From positions 11,350,310 to 11,414,309 of the forward strand of contig CM042546.1 of NCBI GenBank assembly GCA_023630585.1: a DNA stretch of 64,000 bases, read 5' to 3'. The notes under the pieces are model-generated. The model was not told where the DNA came from, did not search any database, and saw only the letters and a program-made list of their open reading frames with translations. This DNA is from Cranoglanis bouderius. Taxonomy: Eukaryota > Chordata > Actinopteri > Siluriformes > Cranoglanididae. The translations under genes were made by a program, and so were the position numbers. Position 1 is the stretch's first letter, and each line of letters starts with the position of its first letter. Below, one piece after another: positions 1 to 13,019 of the stretch.

Positions 1-1107
1 GGTATCAAGATAAATGAGCGTCACTGAGTCTTGTGTATGTTCGGCATAAAAGTAGTTTAGCACTCACAAGCTATACAAGTATCAAGCTAAGCTAGCTAAG
101 TTTATCCAGAGTGCTATCAGAAATGGAAACTTCTGACTTTTGAGTAAATTTAGTTCTTTTCAGATTCATTTTGGGGAATAAGTAGATCATCAATATCCAA
201 CAAACGACAGCGATAGCCAGCCAGCTATCAATGTAGAAAATCAACACTTGCCTGTAATTCATTTGAGTAGGCTAGCTCTAGTGAATAGCAGAAACTAATA
301 TTAGTATTAGCCTGCTAGCTGTAAACATTTATCCCCTAGTTAGCTAGCTAACTTTGATTTCTGATTATGTGATCCATCTGTATATGTAGCCATCAATGAT
401 TTCCTAATTATGTGGAGAAAATATTAGAGAAATATTAATCCGCTCGTGATGACAGATCTCTCACAACAGAATTGGCTAGCCAGCCAGCTAGTTAGCTAGC
501 TAATGACAGAGATAGTTGTTGTCCTTGTTTGCGTACAGCTCGCTCTGTTAAGTTATTCACTGACTGTTAGGAGAGGATATCGGATATGATTGAGTAAGCA
601 GTCTTTTACAACTGCATTGGTCCTGCTAGAATGCTAGTTGCACTAGTTGACCTTCAGTCAGTCAGTAAGTCAGGGAGTGAGGCTAAACATTATGACTATC
701 TTGGACAGTGTTTTATTTTCGTAAAATATGAAGTGGCTTTTTGTTACAACATGCACAGTATCATTCATATATCACTTGGGGGGTTTGGGTTTTTTTTTTT
801 TTTTTTGACGTCATGTAAAACTCATGCACATTTCAGACAGGGACGTTAACTTTGCTTGCTATGGTTCTTTTTCCATTAAAAAGCAAAAGCCACTATTATT
901 TTTTTCCGTACAATATATAGCATCGTTTGCGGTTTTACGTCACACATCTTGGAGGCGATTGGAGGCAGAAGTCAATTTAGAGACACCGACTTTTGTTTCA
1001 TAAAATATGTAGCGTGTTGGACAGTTTATGATAGAATTCGGTCACTGAATCACTTAAGGAACTGATTCTTGCTACTGTTTGGGTTTTTCTCCTGCAGTAC
1101 TTTTTTT
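1..1107. other. Gene-free stretch downstream of kcnf1
   Basis: No coding exon is recognisable here. The first 600 bases are rich in overlapping GCTAGC/AGCTAGCT palindromes, and a T run lies near 790-806. The stretch below 1108 probably contains the kcnf1 3' untranslated region. A reverse-strand AATAAA lies at 712-717, about 390 bases past the stop, and could be its polyadenylation signal, but nothing else in the sequence proves that. Confidence 0.5.
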
Positions 1108-2508
1108 TTAAGATACACTCCTCTTCTTCACCGTCCTGCGTTCTCCCGTTAGCATCTCAATGTGCGAGTCGCTTCTCGAAACCCTGAGTGTCTCACGTTT
1201 GTCCATTCCCGGCCCGAGCGTACCGTGCAGCTCCATGAGCTCGAGCTCGTGTCTGGCTGCAGTCTCGAGCACCTTCTGCTTGTTGTAGTAGACGACAAAG
1301 TTGTTGATGATGGGGTGGACAGGCAGCGCGATAGCTACTACGCCGCACAGGAAGCTGAGGGCCGCATTGCACCTCCCCAGCGCTGTCTTCGGGTACACGT
1401 CTCCGTAGCCCACCGTCGTCATGGTGATGATGGCCCACCAGAAGGAGTGCGGGATGCTACGGAACATTGTCTCCGGGTGACTGTGCTCCATGGTGTATCC
1501 GAGTGCCGAGAAGACAAAAATCCCAACACCCATGTAGGTTAGCAAGAGCCCGAGCTCGGCGAAGCTCCGCCTCAGCGCGTACGTCAGAGTCTGAAGTCCA
1601 GATGAATGACGTGCTAGCTTTAGTATGCGTGCCACGCGCATCACGCGTAACGCCTGCACGGCCCGTTGGACGTCCGTGAGGTCCATCGCAGCGGTGGCAC
1701 CGAGATGGGTCAGAGCCAGTACGATGTAAAAAGGCGCAATCGCAGCCAAGTCCACCATGTTGAGGAAGGACAGGACGAAACGTGTCTTTTCAGGAGCCGA
1801 GGCAAAACGTAGCCCGTATTCCAACGTGAACCAGCACACGCACGCCGTCTCAATGGCATCCAGAGTCGGGTGTTCGGCTACGTGGCCGTCTGCGTCTTGC
1901 ACCTGTAGCTCTGGAAGCGTCGCCAGGCACATCACCAGCGAAGATGTGAGCACGAACAGGAAGGACGCCACCGCGATGGCGCGTGCCACCCAGGACGACT
2001 CCGGTTTCTCCATGAGCCTCCAGAGAAACTTCCGGATGCGTTCGGACCGGGTCGCCAAAGGCCCTCCGTCTATGTCCAGGTCGTCCAGGATGGCCTTGAC
2101 CTTATCAGCTATTTCAGCCAGCTCTTCCTCCTTCTCGCGCACGTTGCTCTTGCAGCACTCGTCCAAGCAGCTCGAGTCGATCCTCCAGAACTCCATTTCC
2201 TTCATGAAGCACATCGGGCAAATCCCCTTCTTCATGTGCACCTCGCCGAAATAATACACCTCCACGATGCACTTGAACGAGTCCGGGTCCCGGTCGAAGT
2301 AAAACTCCCCCTTCGCCGGCTCGTAGTCGTCGCACAGCGAGGAGATGGCGTCGAAACCGCGCGTCGTGCAGCGCGCGAGCTCCGCGAGGCGACTCTCCGG
2401 GTAGCGGTCCAGCATGTCGCCTCGCAGCGCGAGCCTCACGCCGCCCACGTTCACGGCGATCTGCTTCTCCGCGCCGTCGCGGTACCCAGGCTTCGGTAAC
2501 GTCCACAT
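1108..2508 (-). CDS. kcnf1: Potassium voltage-gated channel subfamily F member 1 (Kv5.1-like silent subunit)
   Basis: Single-exon gene of 466 codons plus stop. KCNF1/Kv5.1 subunits do not form working channels alone; they join Kv2 tetramers in the plasma membrane and change their gating. Visible in order: a T1 tetramerisation domain (about residues 17-120) with the Zn-type H91/C97/C118/C119 pattern; S1 at about 176-197; an S4 helix with regularly spaced Arg/Lys (288-300, RVMRVARILKLAR); the pore signature TTVGYGD (364-370); and an S6 with LPVHPI (395-400), the form seen in KCNF1 rather than the PVP of conducting Kv1-4 channels. Met at 2506-2508 was chosen because the KCNF-like T1 sequence begins shortly after it. 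The frame stays open a further 87 codons upstream, but that part is low complexity (His/Thr from a GT repeat) and unlike the family. Human KCNF1 is slightly longer (about 494 residues), mostly in the tails. Teleosts may have two kcnf1 copies; I cannot tell which one this is. Confidence 0.93.
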   Translation of the reverse strand: MWTLPKPGYRDGAEKQIAVNVGGVRLALRGDMLDRYPESRLAELARCTTRGFDAISSLCDDYEPAKGEFYFDRDPDSFKCIVEVYYFGEVHMKKGICPMCFMKEMEFWRIDSSCLDECCKSNVREKEEELAEIADKVKAILDDLDIDGGPLATRSERIRKFLWRLMEKPESSWVARAIAVASFLFVLTSSLVMCLATLPELQVQDADGHVAEHPTLDAIETACVCWFTLEYGLRFASAPEKTRFVLSFLNMVDLAAIAPFYIVLALTHLGATAAMDLTDVQRAVQALRVMRVARILKLARHSSGLQTLTYALRRSFAELGLLLTYMGVGIFVFSALGYTMEHSHPETMFRSIPHSFWWAIITMTTVGYGDVYPKTALGRCNAALSFLCGVVAIALPVHPIINNFVVYYNKQKVLETAARHELELMELHGTLGPGMDKRETLRVSRSDSHIEMLTGERRTVKKRSVS

Positions 2509-3327
2509 CGTCCGTGTCTTAAAACATGTTTTTAAGACAAAAGCGGATAGTTTTCTGCTCCGGTAAATACAGAAAGGTCGCTTCAGGATGTGGAGGAAGT
2601 GCCTTCTCTCTGCGCGCGCAATTTGGCACTGCGCTCCGTGCGCGCCACTCAAGAGCGCGCGCCGCTTGGACTCTGTGAATGCGAGTGTGTGTGTGTATGT
2701 GTGTGTGTGTGTGTACATGAGGTGCGCCCCCCTCCCCCCTCCCCCCTTCAGCCCACCCTCTCGAGCCAAAGCGTCTCAGATCTCCCTCTCTCATAATTAT
2801 GAAGCATTATAAAAAAATATTCTTTAACTTTAAATCTATATTTGTAAATTTAGATAAATGCTCACTAAAGCAACATGTTTATGTTGAGGTTGCAGATGAG
2901 TCAGGAAATCCTCAAACAATAATAATAACAATAATAATAATAATAATAATAATATAGAGTGCATTGCATTTCTTAATAACAGTAATACATGAGAAATTAT
3001 TGAACTTTAGCTGATTTAGGGCGTGCACTTTTACAGTATAGACTTCAAAAATAATAAATAAACCTCAGTCACTTACATGCAACAAGTTATGAATGATCAA
3101 AAACACTGTATGTGTCTTTAGTTGTCTGTAGAGGCTTACACTTTTAATTATATATGCACACTAAAAGCCTTTACAGGATATATAACATATCCAAACTCTC
3201 ACATCTGTGTATCAGATCTTAATGCTCCTGAGACCAGTGAGCACTCCTTCAGCACATCATCATCTCAGGATTGGTTTGTGTCTCCATCTAGTGGTAAAAT
3301 ACTGTAATTACAGAAAATTATTATTAC

Positions 3328-3329
<2 letters not shown>

Positions 3330-3388
<59 letters not shown>
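3330..3388. repeat. (ATT)n microsatellite
   Basis: About 19 uninterrupted ATT units. It makes a poly-Tyr open frame that is not a gene. Confidence 0.95.
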
Positions 3389-3579
3389 GAAAGGATGTAA
3401 TATCCTACACACATGTTAGGTTAAATTATCCAATTAACGTGTTAAACAAAAAAAAAAAGAAAAAGAAGAAGAAAGAAAAATATTTCATACGAGTGACCAA
3501 CACAACATGTTTTAAATTATTGTCCAATCACGTTGCGGACTGCGCTGCCGACGTCATCATCCAAATTTAAACTCGCCCC

Positions 3580-3724
3580 AAAGTGAATGCTCGTGATCTC
3601 TCTAACTTATGTGTATTTTGCAAAGTCGAGGAAGAAACCTTGCTTCATTTATCCTACCACTGCAGTCAGGTTAAATCTCTTTGGGAGGACTTAAGTTGTT
3701 ATTTATCTTATTTTATTAAAAAAA

Positions 3725-3822
<98 letters not shown>

Positions 3823-4157
3823 TTTAAAATTCTCGTTGAAAGATATATTCTTTTATTTTTCTGGCAGTGACCATGCACACTGTAAATATACATTTATTAT
3901 TCACAAAAACAAATTTCTCAAGATTTTGCCTAGATTTGATGTCATTCTTGCTGAGATTTGTCTTATTGTAAAATCTCTTAAACTCATTGATAACAATAAG
4001 AATAACAAGTTTCTCATATTTTTCTTACTCATAGAGGTGCTATGTGTTTCGTTTTTTTTTTTCTTCCTTTTATGCGATTGTATTTCAGTGCAGTGCTGTT
4101 TTCTTTTCTTGCAATGAAAAATAAAAAATAAAAAAACAAAACAAAGTGAATGTTCGT
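3580..4157 (+). mobile_element. 5'-truncated LINE (L1/Tx1-like) 3' end with target-site duplication
   Basis: The reading frame from about 3595 to 3715 encodes the Cys/His tail typical of L1-group reverse transcriptases (CVFC, then EEETLLHLSYHC, then LWEDL). After a long AT tract the homology resumes at about 3860-4010 with the conserved C-terminal HKNKFLK...PRFDVILAEI...VKSLKL...NNKNNKF pattern. An A-rich tail (about 4117-4142) follows. A 15-bp direct repeat, AAAGTGAATGCTCGT at 3580-3594 and the same with one change at 4143-4157, brackets the insert, as expected for target-primed integration. Only the last few hundred bases of the element are present, so it is dead. Confidence 0.8.
3730..3820. 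repeat. (AT)n microsatellite inside the LINE
   Basis: About 45 AT dinucleotides that interrupt the LINE coding homology. It probably expanded after insertion. Confidence 0.95.
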
Positions 4158-4614
4158 TGCTTTGACCTTTGGATTGTGATGGCCAACCAAATCACCACAG
4201 GTAACTTAGTGTCCATCACTGTTTAGCGTTAATGCTGCTGAAAATGTCTGGCCGAGTTGGTGATATTTAGGCAGGAAGCTCTCGAAAATGTATTCAAAAG
4301 TGAATATCTAGTGTCATGTGTTTATGTTGGCTGTGAAATATGGACTGAGGTTATTCTATTCTACGTTACTTACATTTAGCAAGTGTTTTGGACGAGGCAA
4401 GGTGTAGTAATCAGCATTAGGAGTATGGGTTAATTCTGGTTAACAGGTGCAGACAGTCAGTGGCTAACGGAAAATCATCTTCCGCAGAAATAAAAACTTC
4501 TGAGTCTCGAGGTTTTTGATGGCAAAAAGGTGTTAGACTTTATTACCATAGTAACAAGCCATCAAACAAGATCATCTGATGAGTACAATCAATGTCCATG
4601 CTTTTATACAATAC

Positions 4615-4653
<39 letters not shown>

Positions 4654-4656
<3 letters not shown>

Positions 4657-4925
4657 GTGAAAGTGACATGAAGGCCAATGTATGGTAACCCATACTTGGA
4701 ATTTGTCCTCTGCATTTAACCCATCCAAGTTAGTGCACACACATTAGGAGTTGTGAGTAGTGAACACACACACACACACATACACACTACAAACCGTGAA
4801 CACACCCAGAGCATTTTTGCTGCGGTGCCCGGGGAGCAGTTGAGGGTTAAGGGCCTTGCTCAAGGGCCCAACAGTGGCAGCTTGGCGGTGCTGGGATTTG
4901 AACTCATGACCTTCCAATCTTAGTG
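4654..4925 (-). repeat. Chimeric SINE-like interspersed repeat, reverse orientation
   Basis: The right part (about 4825-4925) carries the reverse complement of the 'AAGGCCCTTAACCCTCAACTG' type SINE body and of a tRNA B-box-like GGTCATGAGTTCAAATCC head. The left part (4654-4800) is a separate, commonly dispersed fish-type segment with CA repeats. The SINE body recurs at 5279-5460, 19793-19986 and, more diverged, 51450-51605. Confidence 0.65.
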
Positions 4926-5278
4926 GAACATTTCTTAGTGTGGATACACACTAAGAAATGACAAATTAGGGAGCTAGGAAGAAAAAGATACAAACTGCGA
5001 CCGCTCACTGATTTCCCACAAGCTTGAGTTACATCACTTTGTCCTGGTGTCACCCCCATGAATATTCTCTTATTATTTTCTGATTAATAAAATATTCTAT
5101 ATACTATTACGACATACTTATTTGAGTCATTTACTTCAAACTCTATATATAAACACCACGTTAGCAGCACTAGCAATACATTTCTGAACACATTCTTGTG
5201 TATAAATAAAGGAGATACCATGATGACATATTTGTTTATAATGTGGTATATTTGACATTTTCAAAGGGTAAAAATAAT

Positions 5279-5460
5279 GGGGTGGTGGAAGCTCAGTGGT
5301 TAAGACATTGGACTTCTAATCAGAAGGTCATGAGTTCAAAATCCTAGCACCACCAAGCTGCCACTGCTGGGCCCTTGAGCAAGGCCCTTAACCCTCAACT
5401 GCTCAGCTGTATAAATGAGGTAAATGTAAGTCACTCTGGATAAGGGTGTCTGCCATCAAC
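5279..5460 (+). mobile_element. tRNA-derived SINE, forward copy
   Basis: It begins with a pol III-like head (A-box region GCTCAGTGGTTAAG near 5291, B-box region GGTCATGAGTTCAAA near 5326). The central GGGCCCTTGAGCAAGGCCCTTAA follows, then the 3' module CTCTGGATAAGGGTGTCTGCC that is shared by many teleost SINEs. It is diverged enough to be old. Confidence 0.75.
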
Positions 5461-5465
5461 ATCAA

Positions 5466-5664
5466 ATAACCCTGAAAATATTAACCCAGCATTTTTGTAA
5501 AAATGAAACCATCCTTTAGGTTGAAAAACAACCCATTTTCTGGGTTAAAATTAACAACCCATAACTTGATGAGCCCAAAATGTGTTCTGTCCTATATTTA
5601 CCCCAACGTTGGGCTAAAAAATAACCAAATTTGGGTTGTTTTTAACCCTGTGTTTTTTAGAGTG
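5466..5664. mobile_element. Small palindromic MITE-like element
   Basis: About 200 bp with many forward and inverted copies of 'AACCC'/'GGGTT' words (near 5469, 5484, 5529, 5543, 5562, 5604, 5611, 5634 and 5644), so the ends can pair into a hairpin. There is no coding capacity. The family was not identified. Confidence 0.5.
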
Positions 5665-5888
5665 CAGGGTGTACAGTGGGGGCCAAAAGTCTTTTCTGTT
5701 TTACATATTATATTAACCGCAACATCTTGAGTGAAAAGTAGACTCTTAGAAATATTTACATGAATCTCAGAATTTCTGAGTGCATAAAAACAACGAGCGA
5801 GTTGTACCTGTGCACATCTTCCCCAAGGGGGCGCCAAATCTCCGCCAGTGGCTTTAGATCCCTAATGGACAAGACAAACGCGCTCATG

Positions 5889-5933
<45 letters not shown>

Positions 5934-7572
5934 TGAGATGACACTGAGTGGAACTCATGTTGGTAAATTTCTGTACTAAAAATCAACTTCAATTAAGGCT
6001 CACCCAAGCACGTCATTTTCTGCACAAATCTCAACACACACACATACACACACATACACACACAAAGGATGAAAATGCTAACTATCTGGCAACCCTGTGA
6101 ACAGTGATGCTATGTTAATTCGCGCTGATGTATGCAGAGGGCATCATTGCATCATGTACTGTGATTCTTACCCCTTTTCTCGGAATTGTGGGACCACGAA
6201 AGCAATCAGGCGACACTGTCCTCATCTACACTCACTCTCTCCTGTTTGAATGAATGAATTATTATTATTATTGTTGTTGTTGTTGTTGTTGTTCCTCGCA
6301 AGTAAGCAAAGCCCTAATCAATCAGTGCCATCTGTCACACACTTTTCACAACCTCTCACTGACATCCTTTGTGTGTTTATGTGTGTCTTTTCTTCTTTTT
6401 CTTTTTTTTTTAACCACCATCCAAAACAGGAACATCAGAAGTTTAGCAAAGGTAAGGTGCTTTGGGGGAAATAAAAGTTGAACTGTAAATATTACCTTCC
6501 TATATTTCCTATCAGTAAAGCTGCTTTGTGACAATCTCTACGAATAAAATAAAACAAATGAACTAAATGGACACAGATGAGTTTTGTCTCCTGTGGACTG
6601 AAGTGACACACCCACCTTTCAATTTACCGGAGGACATGATGTCATCATATAAGAATAGTGTAGTCACAATAAATAAAGGTGCCAGACTGTACTGTTCGCG
6701 GTCACTGGTGGTACCATCAAGAGGGACATCATTTCTACTTTTATTAAATACCTTTCATCAGCATGTGGTGTACTTTTGATTGCCTTTAACAGGTACATCA
6801 GTGGTCTTATTTTGTATTATTTTAAAGACACAGTATACACAGAGTACCTTTATTTCTGAGAGTGTGTTAGAACAGTGAAGGATATATACCAAACAATTTA
6901 GACAAATGACTCCAAAGGGACATTATGAATTTTCCTGCAAACCCGAGCCTCGACTTTGTACACTCTACATGAAAGTGCATTAAGTGTAGCTCTAAAGCTT
7001 TCATCTGAAAACTAATTACAGTCCATTTATGTATCTTAATGTACCATTTCTAAAGGTACGCTATATCCAGATAAACAATAAAGGTACTATTGATGGTACA
7101 AGGAAGGTTTACTGTTTAGAATGTTTTTTAAAAAATATATTTTTTCTTGAGAAATGTAAACATTTTAGCTATTTTATTTCCCTACACAAGCCAAGAGAAG
7201 ACCTAAAAAAAAGTGTAATCTGGTGTTGTGTAATAGTGTAATTTTGGATGATGTCCTCATACAAGGACACTGAAGTCTTAGAGGTGGACCTATATATAGG
7301 CTAGTCCTACACATAATAATAACAACAAGAACAATAATAAAAGCCAAAAATCTGGCAACACTGGGAAAAGGCGACGAGTCTTTATAATTGTGTGTCCTCG
7401 CCGAAACCCGCAAGCTGCGCTCGAGCGGAAATTTCCGACGCCGCTATGCGGATCTCGAGCTCCGCGACACACCACGCTGGTGCCAAACCACGCCCACTTT
7501 GAAACAAACCCTCGCGTTCGGGGATTCTGATAGGACGAGACGAAGGCGCGTCTTGCGGCCTCATCAGGGAGC

Positions 7573-7579
7573 TATAAAA
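7573..7579 (+). promoter_or_regulatory. arg2: TATA box of the arg2 promoter
   Basis: TATAAAA inside GAGCTATAAAAGGCGACG, in a locally GC-rich, CpG-rich patch (about 7385-7600) that stands out from the AT-rich surroundings. A start site about 30 bases downstream would give a 5' leader of roughly 310 bases before the arg2 ATG at 7915. The position relative to the gene supports it; no start-site data are available. Confidence 0.65.
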
Positions 7580-7914
7580 GGCGACGGGTAACGCGATGAA
7601 ATATTTAACTCCGGTTTTGGTGGAAAAGTCACGACTTCGATATAGGATTTTTTGGGGGGGGTGTGCGTGCGTGCATGTGTGTGTGTGTGTAGATCGGTTA
7701 ATTTACACAACAAAACGCGCGGCTCCTCATGAATATGAATTAACCTTAGATGGTCCATCTAGAAGGGACAAAGAGGTGTTACCTACTTACTTTCACAGTT
7801 TCAGCATCAGCCCGGGAGACTACAGGGGATTAGAGATTAGACCTCAGAGCTGTGAGTCGTGCTTGTGACTCTTATTCACTTATATATTTATTCCCACCCG
7901 GTAAATTCCCCGGT

Positions 7915-8210
7915 ATGGCAGTGAGAGGGCCGCTGTCGCGCTTGTTCCGCTCGGCGATGAGCTCGTGCTGCCCGCAGAGCCGCGCTCATCTCTCCGTGGC
8001 TATTGTCGGAGCTCCGTTCTCCAAAGGACAGGTAAGGAAGGACGCGTCTATAAATACAGCGTGAAGCCCTGCGTGATGCGACAGAGATGTGATGAATTTG
8101 TGGAATTTGTGTTCTTCAGAAAAGGAGAGGAGTGGAGCTCGGACCCAAAGCCATCAGAGACGCCGGATTGGTGGAGAGACTGGCCAGCTTGGGTGAGTCC
8201 GAGAAAATGT

Positions 8211-8242
<32 letters not shown>

Positions 8243-11200
8243 ACAAACAAACAAACAAACAAACAAACTTATTTATAATAAGTTTATATATAGATATAAA
8301 CTTAGAAAAGCAAAAACAAAACGAAAGCAAAGAGTTCACATTTTGTGTAAAACTATGTAAAAAAATGTAAAAAAAAAAATTTTTAAAAATGGCGTGTTAG
8401 AGGGCACGTGTGCGGGCTCAAGGTGCGTCACGTAGACTCGGGATGCGTCATTGCATTTTCTATTATCCCTGCACCGCGGGGGGTTGGGGTGTCTTTTCTT
8501 TTATTTTAATTCCTTTTTTTTTTCTTACCAAACCTTGAGTCCAGCTACAGATACCAGCACTTGTTGCGCCTGTTTAGGACACTTTTTTCCCTTTTTGCGC
8601 AAACCGGTAAATGCGGATATCCAAAAATAATAATGATGATAATAATATTATAATAATTTCCACTTCACTGATTCTTAAAAGTTCTTCAGTGCATGTGTTC
8701 ATGTGGCATGGCCATATTTCACTTTCCAAACGTGTCTCATCTCAGGAGGCGGTGTGTGTGTGTGTGTGTGTGTAGTGGTAGTATCTGTATGCGTCAGAGC
8801 GCGGTTGCCAGATCGGGCGGTTTGGGCCTGTCTGCTCTGCTTTGGGTTGGATTGCTCAGGAAGAGGGTGTTTCGGTCGTGACGTCATATGTGTTCACGTA
8901 AATACTGTGAATTGTGAAGGTACATTTTAGTAGTTGTTTAAGATACAGACGATGTAAAAGTAACCTACGTGATACAGATCCTAAGGAGAATTACATTCTC
9001 CAGGGCAAGGCTTCGCAAAAAAAAACAAACAGTTGCAGACTCTGTTATAATCATAGTGGAGATATGTTATGACTAGTCTGTATATGACTATGTACGATTA
9101 ACAATGATTTAAGATAGACCTACGTAACTGGTCCAAATTGACCTTGTTGAGTAAAAATTTTAAGATACACTTCATGCACATTTTTAGGTAAAAGACACCT
9201 ACTAAAAGTACGGAAAAAAAGTACGCTGTGATGGTGCTCCCCTTGCTACAAGCTAAGGTATAGTTTAGTACACAGAGTGTAACAGCAGCAGTGGATTGTT
9301 AGTTGTCATCTTTACTGTCATGTTATTTAAGGAAAATAAAATTCACAAACCCCTTTGGCAATACATTACAAACTCCCTGCGCTTTTCGAAAAGGATGTAC
9401 ATTTGAAGGAATAACACACATTTGTACTCTTGACAATGATGTTGAGAACCTTAAACAACCCTGAACACCATATTTACATACACCGAGCCAGACTCCATTT
9501 CACATTTCCATTTATTTGCAACACGCTCATTTTAATAGCTTAAACACTCCACTGATGTCCTCGTCTATTCCTGTTGGGATGCAGTTGGAAAATCAGCGAC
9601 ATCAATGGTTTGGACACGTAACACAAAACCAGCAAACAAACCCTCCCTGCTATCCACCCACCCACACAAACACACTGAAACACACACACACCCTACTCCT
9701 TCTTACTTTGTTTACCTCATTCCTGCCATACATCATTAGCTTTTTCAACATGAGTATTAGTGGCCAGAGCTTCTGGAGGACAAATCATTAAAACAACTCA
9801 ACATTGTTAGGATGTTCCTGGATAACTCATGCTTCTTATTTTGTGTAATCAGAGCAGAGAGGCTGCCTTAAGCCGTGTTGGGTGCGAGAACGTGTGCAAA
9901 ACCGATTGACGTTAAGACATGTTGAAAGACAGGAAGTATTCTATGAATCATCCTTTTATGCTTTCTATAAGACAAGAGTTTATGGTTTGGGGCAATTTGA
10001 AATGATGTTTTCGCACTATATAGCATCCTGCGTACCGTAAGTCGTTTCAATTAGGGAACCTTTCGCGTTTCAGCTCTTGAATTAGCCATAATTTTAGCCG
10101 AGTAATTACCATATCTGCTAAATTTAAGTCATGAAAACTACACGTCTGAGATCCAGTTTACAGCGAATCTTAAATTATGGTTTCGAATACAAACTGTTCC
10201 CAAGTTTGTGGTAAAACACCCCTTCATTTCTTGCTCAGTGGTGCTCTGTCAGTTCCCAAGTTCACCCCTGGAATGTGCAAGTCACCATAGTCTGTGTCTC
10301 AGCAAGCGTCTACTCAGCTGGGAAATGGATAAACATTGCATCGTGCCTGTAATCCAATAGCACAGGCTGTCTTAAGCATGAGCTGCTTTTTCCATGGCGG
10401 CATGATCTGCTTTGGACCTAGTTTAAAGGGAACAATGACCTAAATGAAGCTTTTATTAAAAAAAGGAGTCTTGTCACATTAAGGCTTAGCGTGCCCATGA
10501 ATACACTTGAAAAGGCATATATTAGTGGTGTGTACTAGATCTGTTTACAACACGTGGCAAGGACACACAAGCAGCCAAAACCCCAAGCGTCCAAATGTGT
10601 AATTTTATATGCTTCATTAGACAAAAACTACTTTCACTGCAAAAATGATGTCTTATCAAGGAAAATATTTTGAACATAAGCAATTTCAGCTGCTCTGTCT
10701 CTTTATTAAGGCTATTTCCAGATATTTTTACTCATTTCATGTTTCAAATTATTTTAGTTTAGACGTGATTTAGTAAATATGTCTAGAAATAGACTTAATG
10801 GTTTTATGTTTGTTATACTGTATAATAATCTCACAATGAGAAATATTAGATGTTTATTGCAGCGATGACATAACGAAAGGTTACATTTGAAATGGGACGT
10901 TAACACTTTTCTCATAAGTGTTGAAAATGACAATGGAAAAGATGCTGTACAGCTAAAATCACACTGTAATTGCAACCGGTATGAACTGCACACATAGCGT
11001 CAGTGAGTCACAACTGGGAGCAATCAGAAACTTTTGAACCACGACAGAGGAATTGTCATAATCATGGCGAACACACAAGCGCGACTTTACCAGTCTTACC
11101 AGAAGTTAGGGTTAGTCATTAGACATGACGGTGATTTCCTGTCTGATGTTGACTTTAGATAAGTCAGAGATGCAATAAGCACCTTGAACTAGCTTCATAC

Positions 11201-12654
11201 ATGTCCAATCCATCAGAACGTTCAAAAAGCAAGACCTGAGTACACACATCGCTCATTTTGATGCCTTAACCAGGGCTCTGGCATTTGAGTCTATTCCTGT
11301 CCAGATGTAAAAGGAACGTGGCGGCGTGAGGGGGGTGTGTCAGTTCGGATAGGACGAGTAATACGAAACCGGCACCTGAACCTATGTAACCCTGCTCCAA
11401 TTTGACTCGTTGAGTTTCATCAAATGCAGCACCCAACACCCCGCATACCGACACACCCCCAGGCCCCGGTCCATCACTTTGTTGTTTACCTCGTTCCTGT
11501 TCCACTCGTTAGGACTCGGCCGGTAGTAGCCTCGCTTCCAGATGAACTCCTAGAGGAATCTGAGTGGTGCATTATGGGGAAAAAAACAGGATGGGTGGAA
11601 AATGCAAAGGCAGGCAGTCCCCCAAAAAACAAGCTCGAATAACAGTTCTCTGGATGCCAATGAGGAGGGGTGGGACAGGAACATGTGCTTAATCAGAAGT
11701 GGTGTACAGGAGAAGGTATTTATTTTTAAAATAGCTCACGGACTCAAAGTGAGTGATAAGCTGCTGCTGAAAATAGACACTTACTACAAACTACGTGTTA
11801 CGCCGATCACTGCACTTGTAGGGCTAAAGTATATAAAGTTAATTACTTAGCCCACTGCTCCCCTATAACCAACGACGGAAATAGGTGCAGCGAAGGTTAA
11901 TGCGTGTTTTAATATATGATTTAAATATCTGACTCCATTTAATTGATTATCTGACTCCAATAGAATAATCTTCTAGTTAGTGCTAGAAGTGTTAGCACTC
12001 AGTGTTCTACTGATATTTACTCCTAAGCAGCTTCGAGCGAAGCTTTCATTAAAATGACGTTCCTACGTCAGAGACTTTCATGTAGCTTCTTTATTAAACC
12101 ATTATGTTGTTAGCTCAGAGGTTTCTATCAACGTGCAAGCCTAGGCCTTTCCTATCTTACTGGTCAGAGGTTCTGTTTAAACTTGCAAGTATTAGCCTTT
12201 ACTTTTGGCTTGTCAGAGGTTGACCTTAAACGTGTCTAACGTATTATACACTTTTAGTTTAAGAAGCTATTCTTAATAAGAATACCAAACATAGGCACAG
12301 AGTATTTAGAAATAGAATAACAAATGGATTTAATACGAGATCACAATTAAAAGATACATAAAATAGAGACAAGAGTAACTTACAGGATTACAGTCAACGT
12401 CATGGACATGGGATGCATGATGGAAAAATATAAGCCTCTCTGATGTTATAAGCCTCCTTTTCTCTACCAAGCAGACCCTCTTATACCCCTGAACCTCTTT
12501 GAGATGCATAGTGACCAGGACACCAAATGGAGATGAAACAATGTGTTTTATGGCAGGGGTGGACCCCATGGTGTTTTAGGGCAGGGTTTTCTCACTTTAA
12601 GAAACTGTATGTTAATTAAGTTCCAGAGAATGAGTTCATGCAAACCAGGGGGTG

Positions 12655-12700
<46 letters not shown>

Positions 12701-12979
12701 GGTGGGTGGGTGGGTGTGGGTGTGTAAAGAGCAACATATATTGTAAATGTTATTTCCTAAACTATATGATATTTATGATATCACCACATCGTTCCCCATG
12801 AACTATGGATACAAACGACACCAAACATGCCCTGAGGAATACTGTGATTAAACACAGCTTAGATGACCAGTTTTAGTTCACCTGGTATCTCTGAAACACA
12901 TTCCTGATCATTTTAACCTTAATCACATTACTGCCACAATTTTAGAAATCTACTACACACTGACCGTTCCAAGGTTTCG

Positions 12980-13019
<40 letters not shown>

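Larger units (their letters stand above)
2509..7572. other. Repeat-rich intergenic region between kcnf1 and arg2
   Basis: No exon of a cellular gene was recognised. From left to right it holds a GT tract (about 2686-2715) just upstream of kcnf1, AAT and ATT microsatellites (about 2918-2954, 3330-3388), a truncated LINE with a long AT tract (3580-4157), a CA tract and chimeric SINE-like repeat (4617-4925), a forward tRNA-derived SINE (5279-5460), a small MITE-like element (5466-5664), a GA tract (5889-5930) and ATT/GTT repeats (6258-6293). Past about 6,300 it looks like unique AT-rich DNA, with a GC-rich patch from about 7,385 that is probably the arg2 promoter. Confidence 0.6.

Noticed and set aside
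2509..2769. In-frame 87-codon N-terminal extension of kcnf1
   Set aside because: It is GT-repeat-derived His/Thr sequence unlike any KCNF protein; a family-like N-terminus begins at the ATG at 2508.
5279..5360. tRNA gene candidate
   Set aside because: A- and B-box-like words are present but no cloverleaf forms and the sequence continues into a SINE body.
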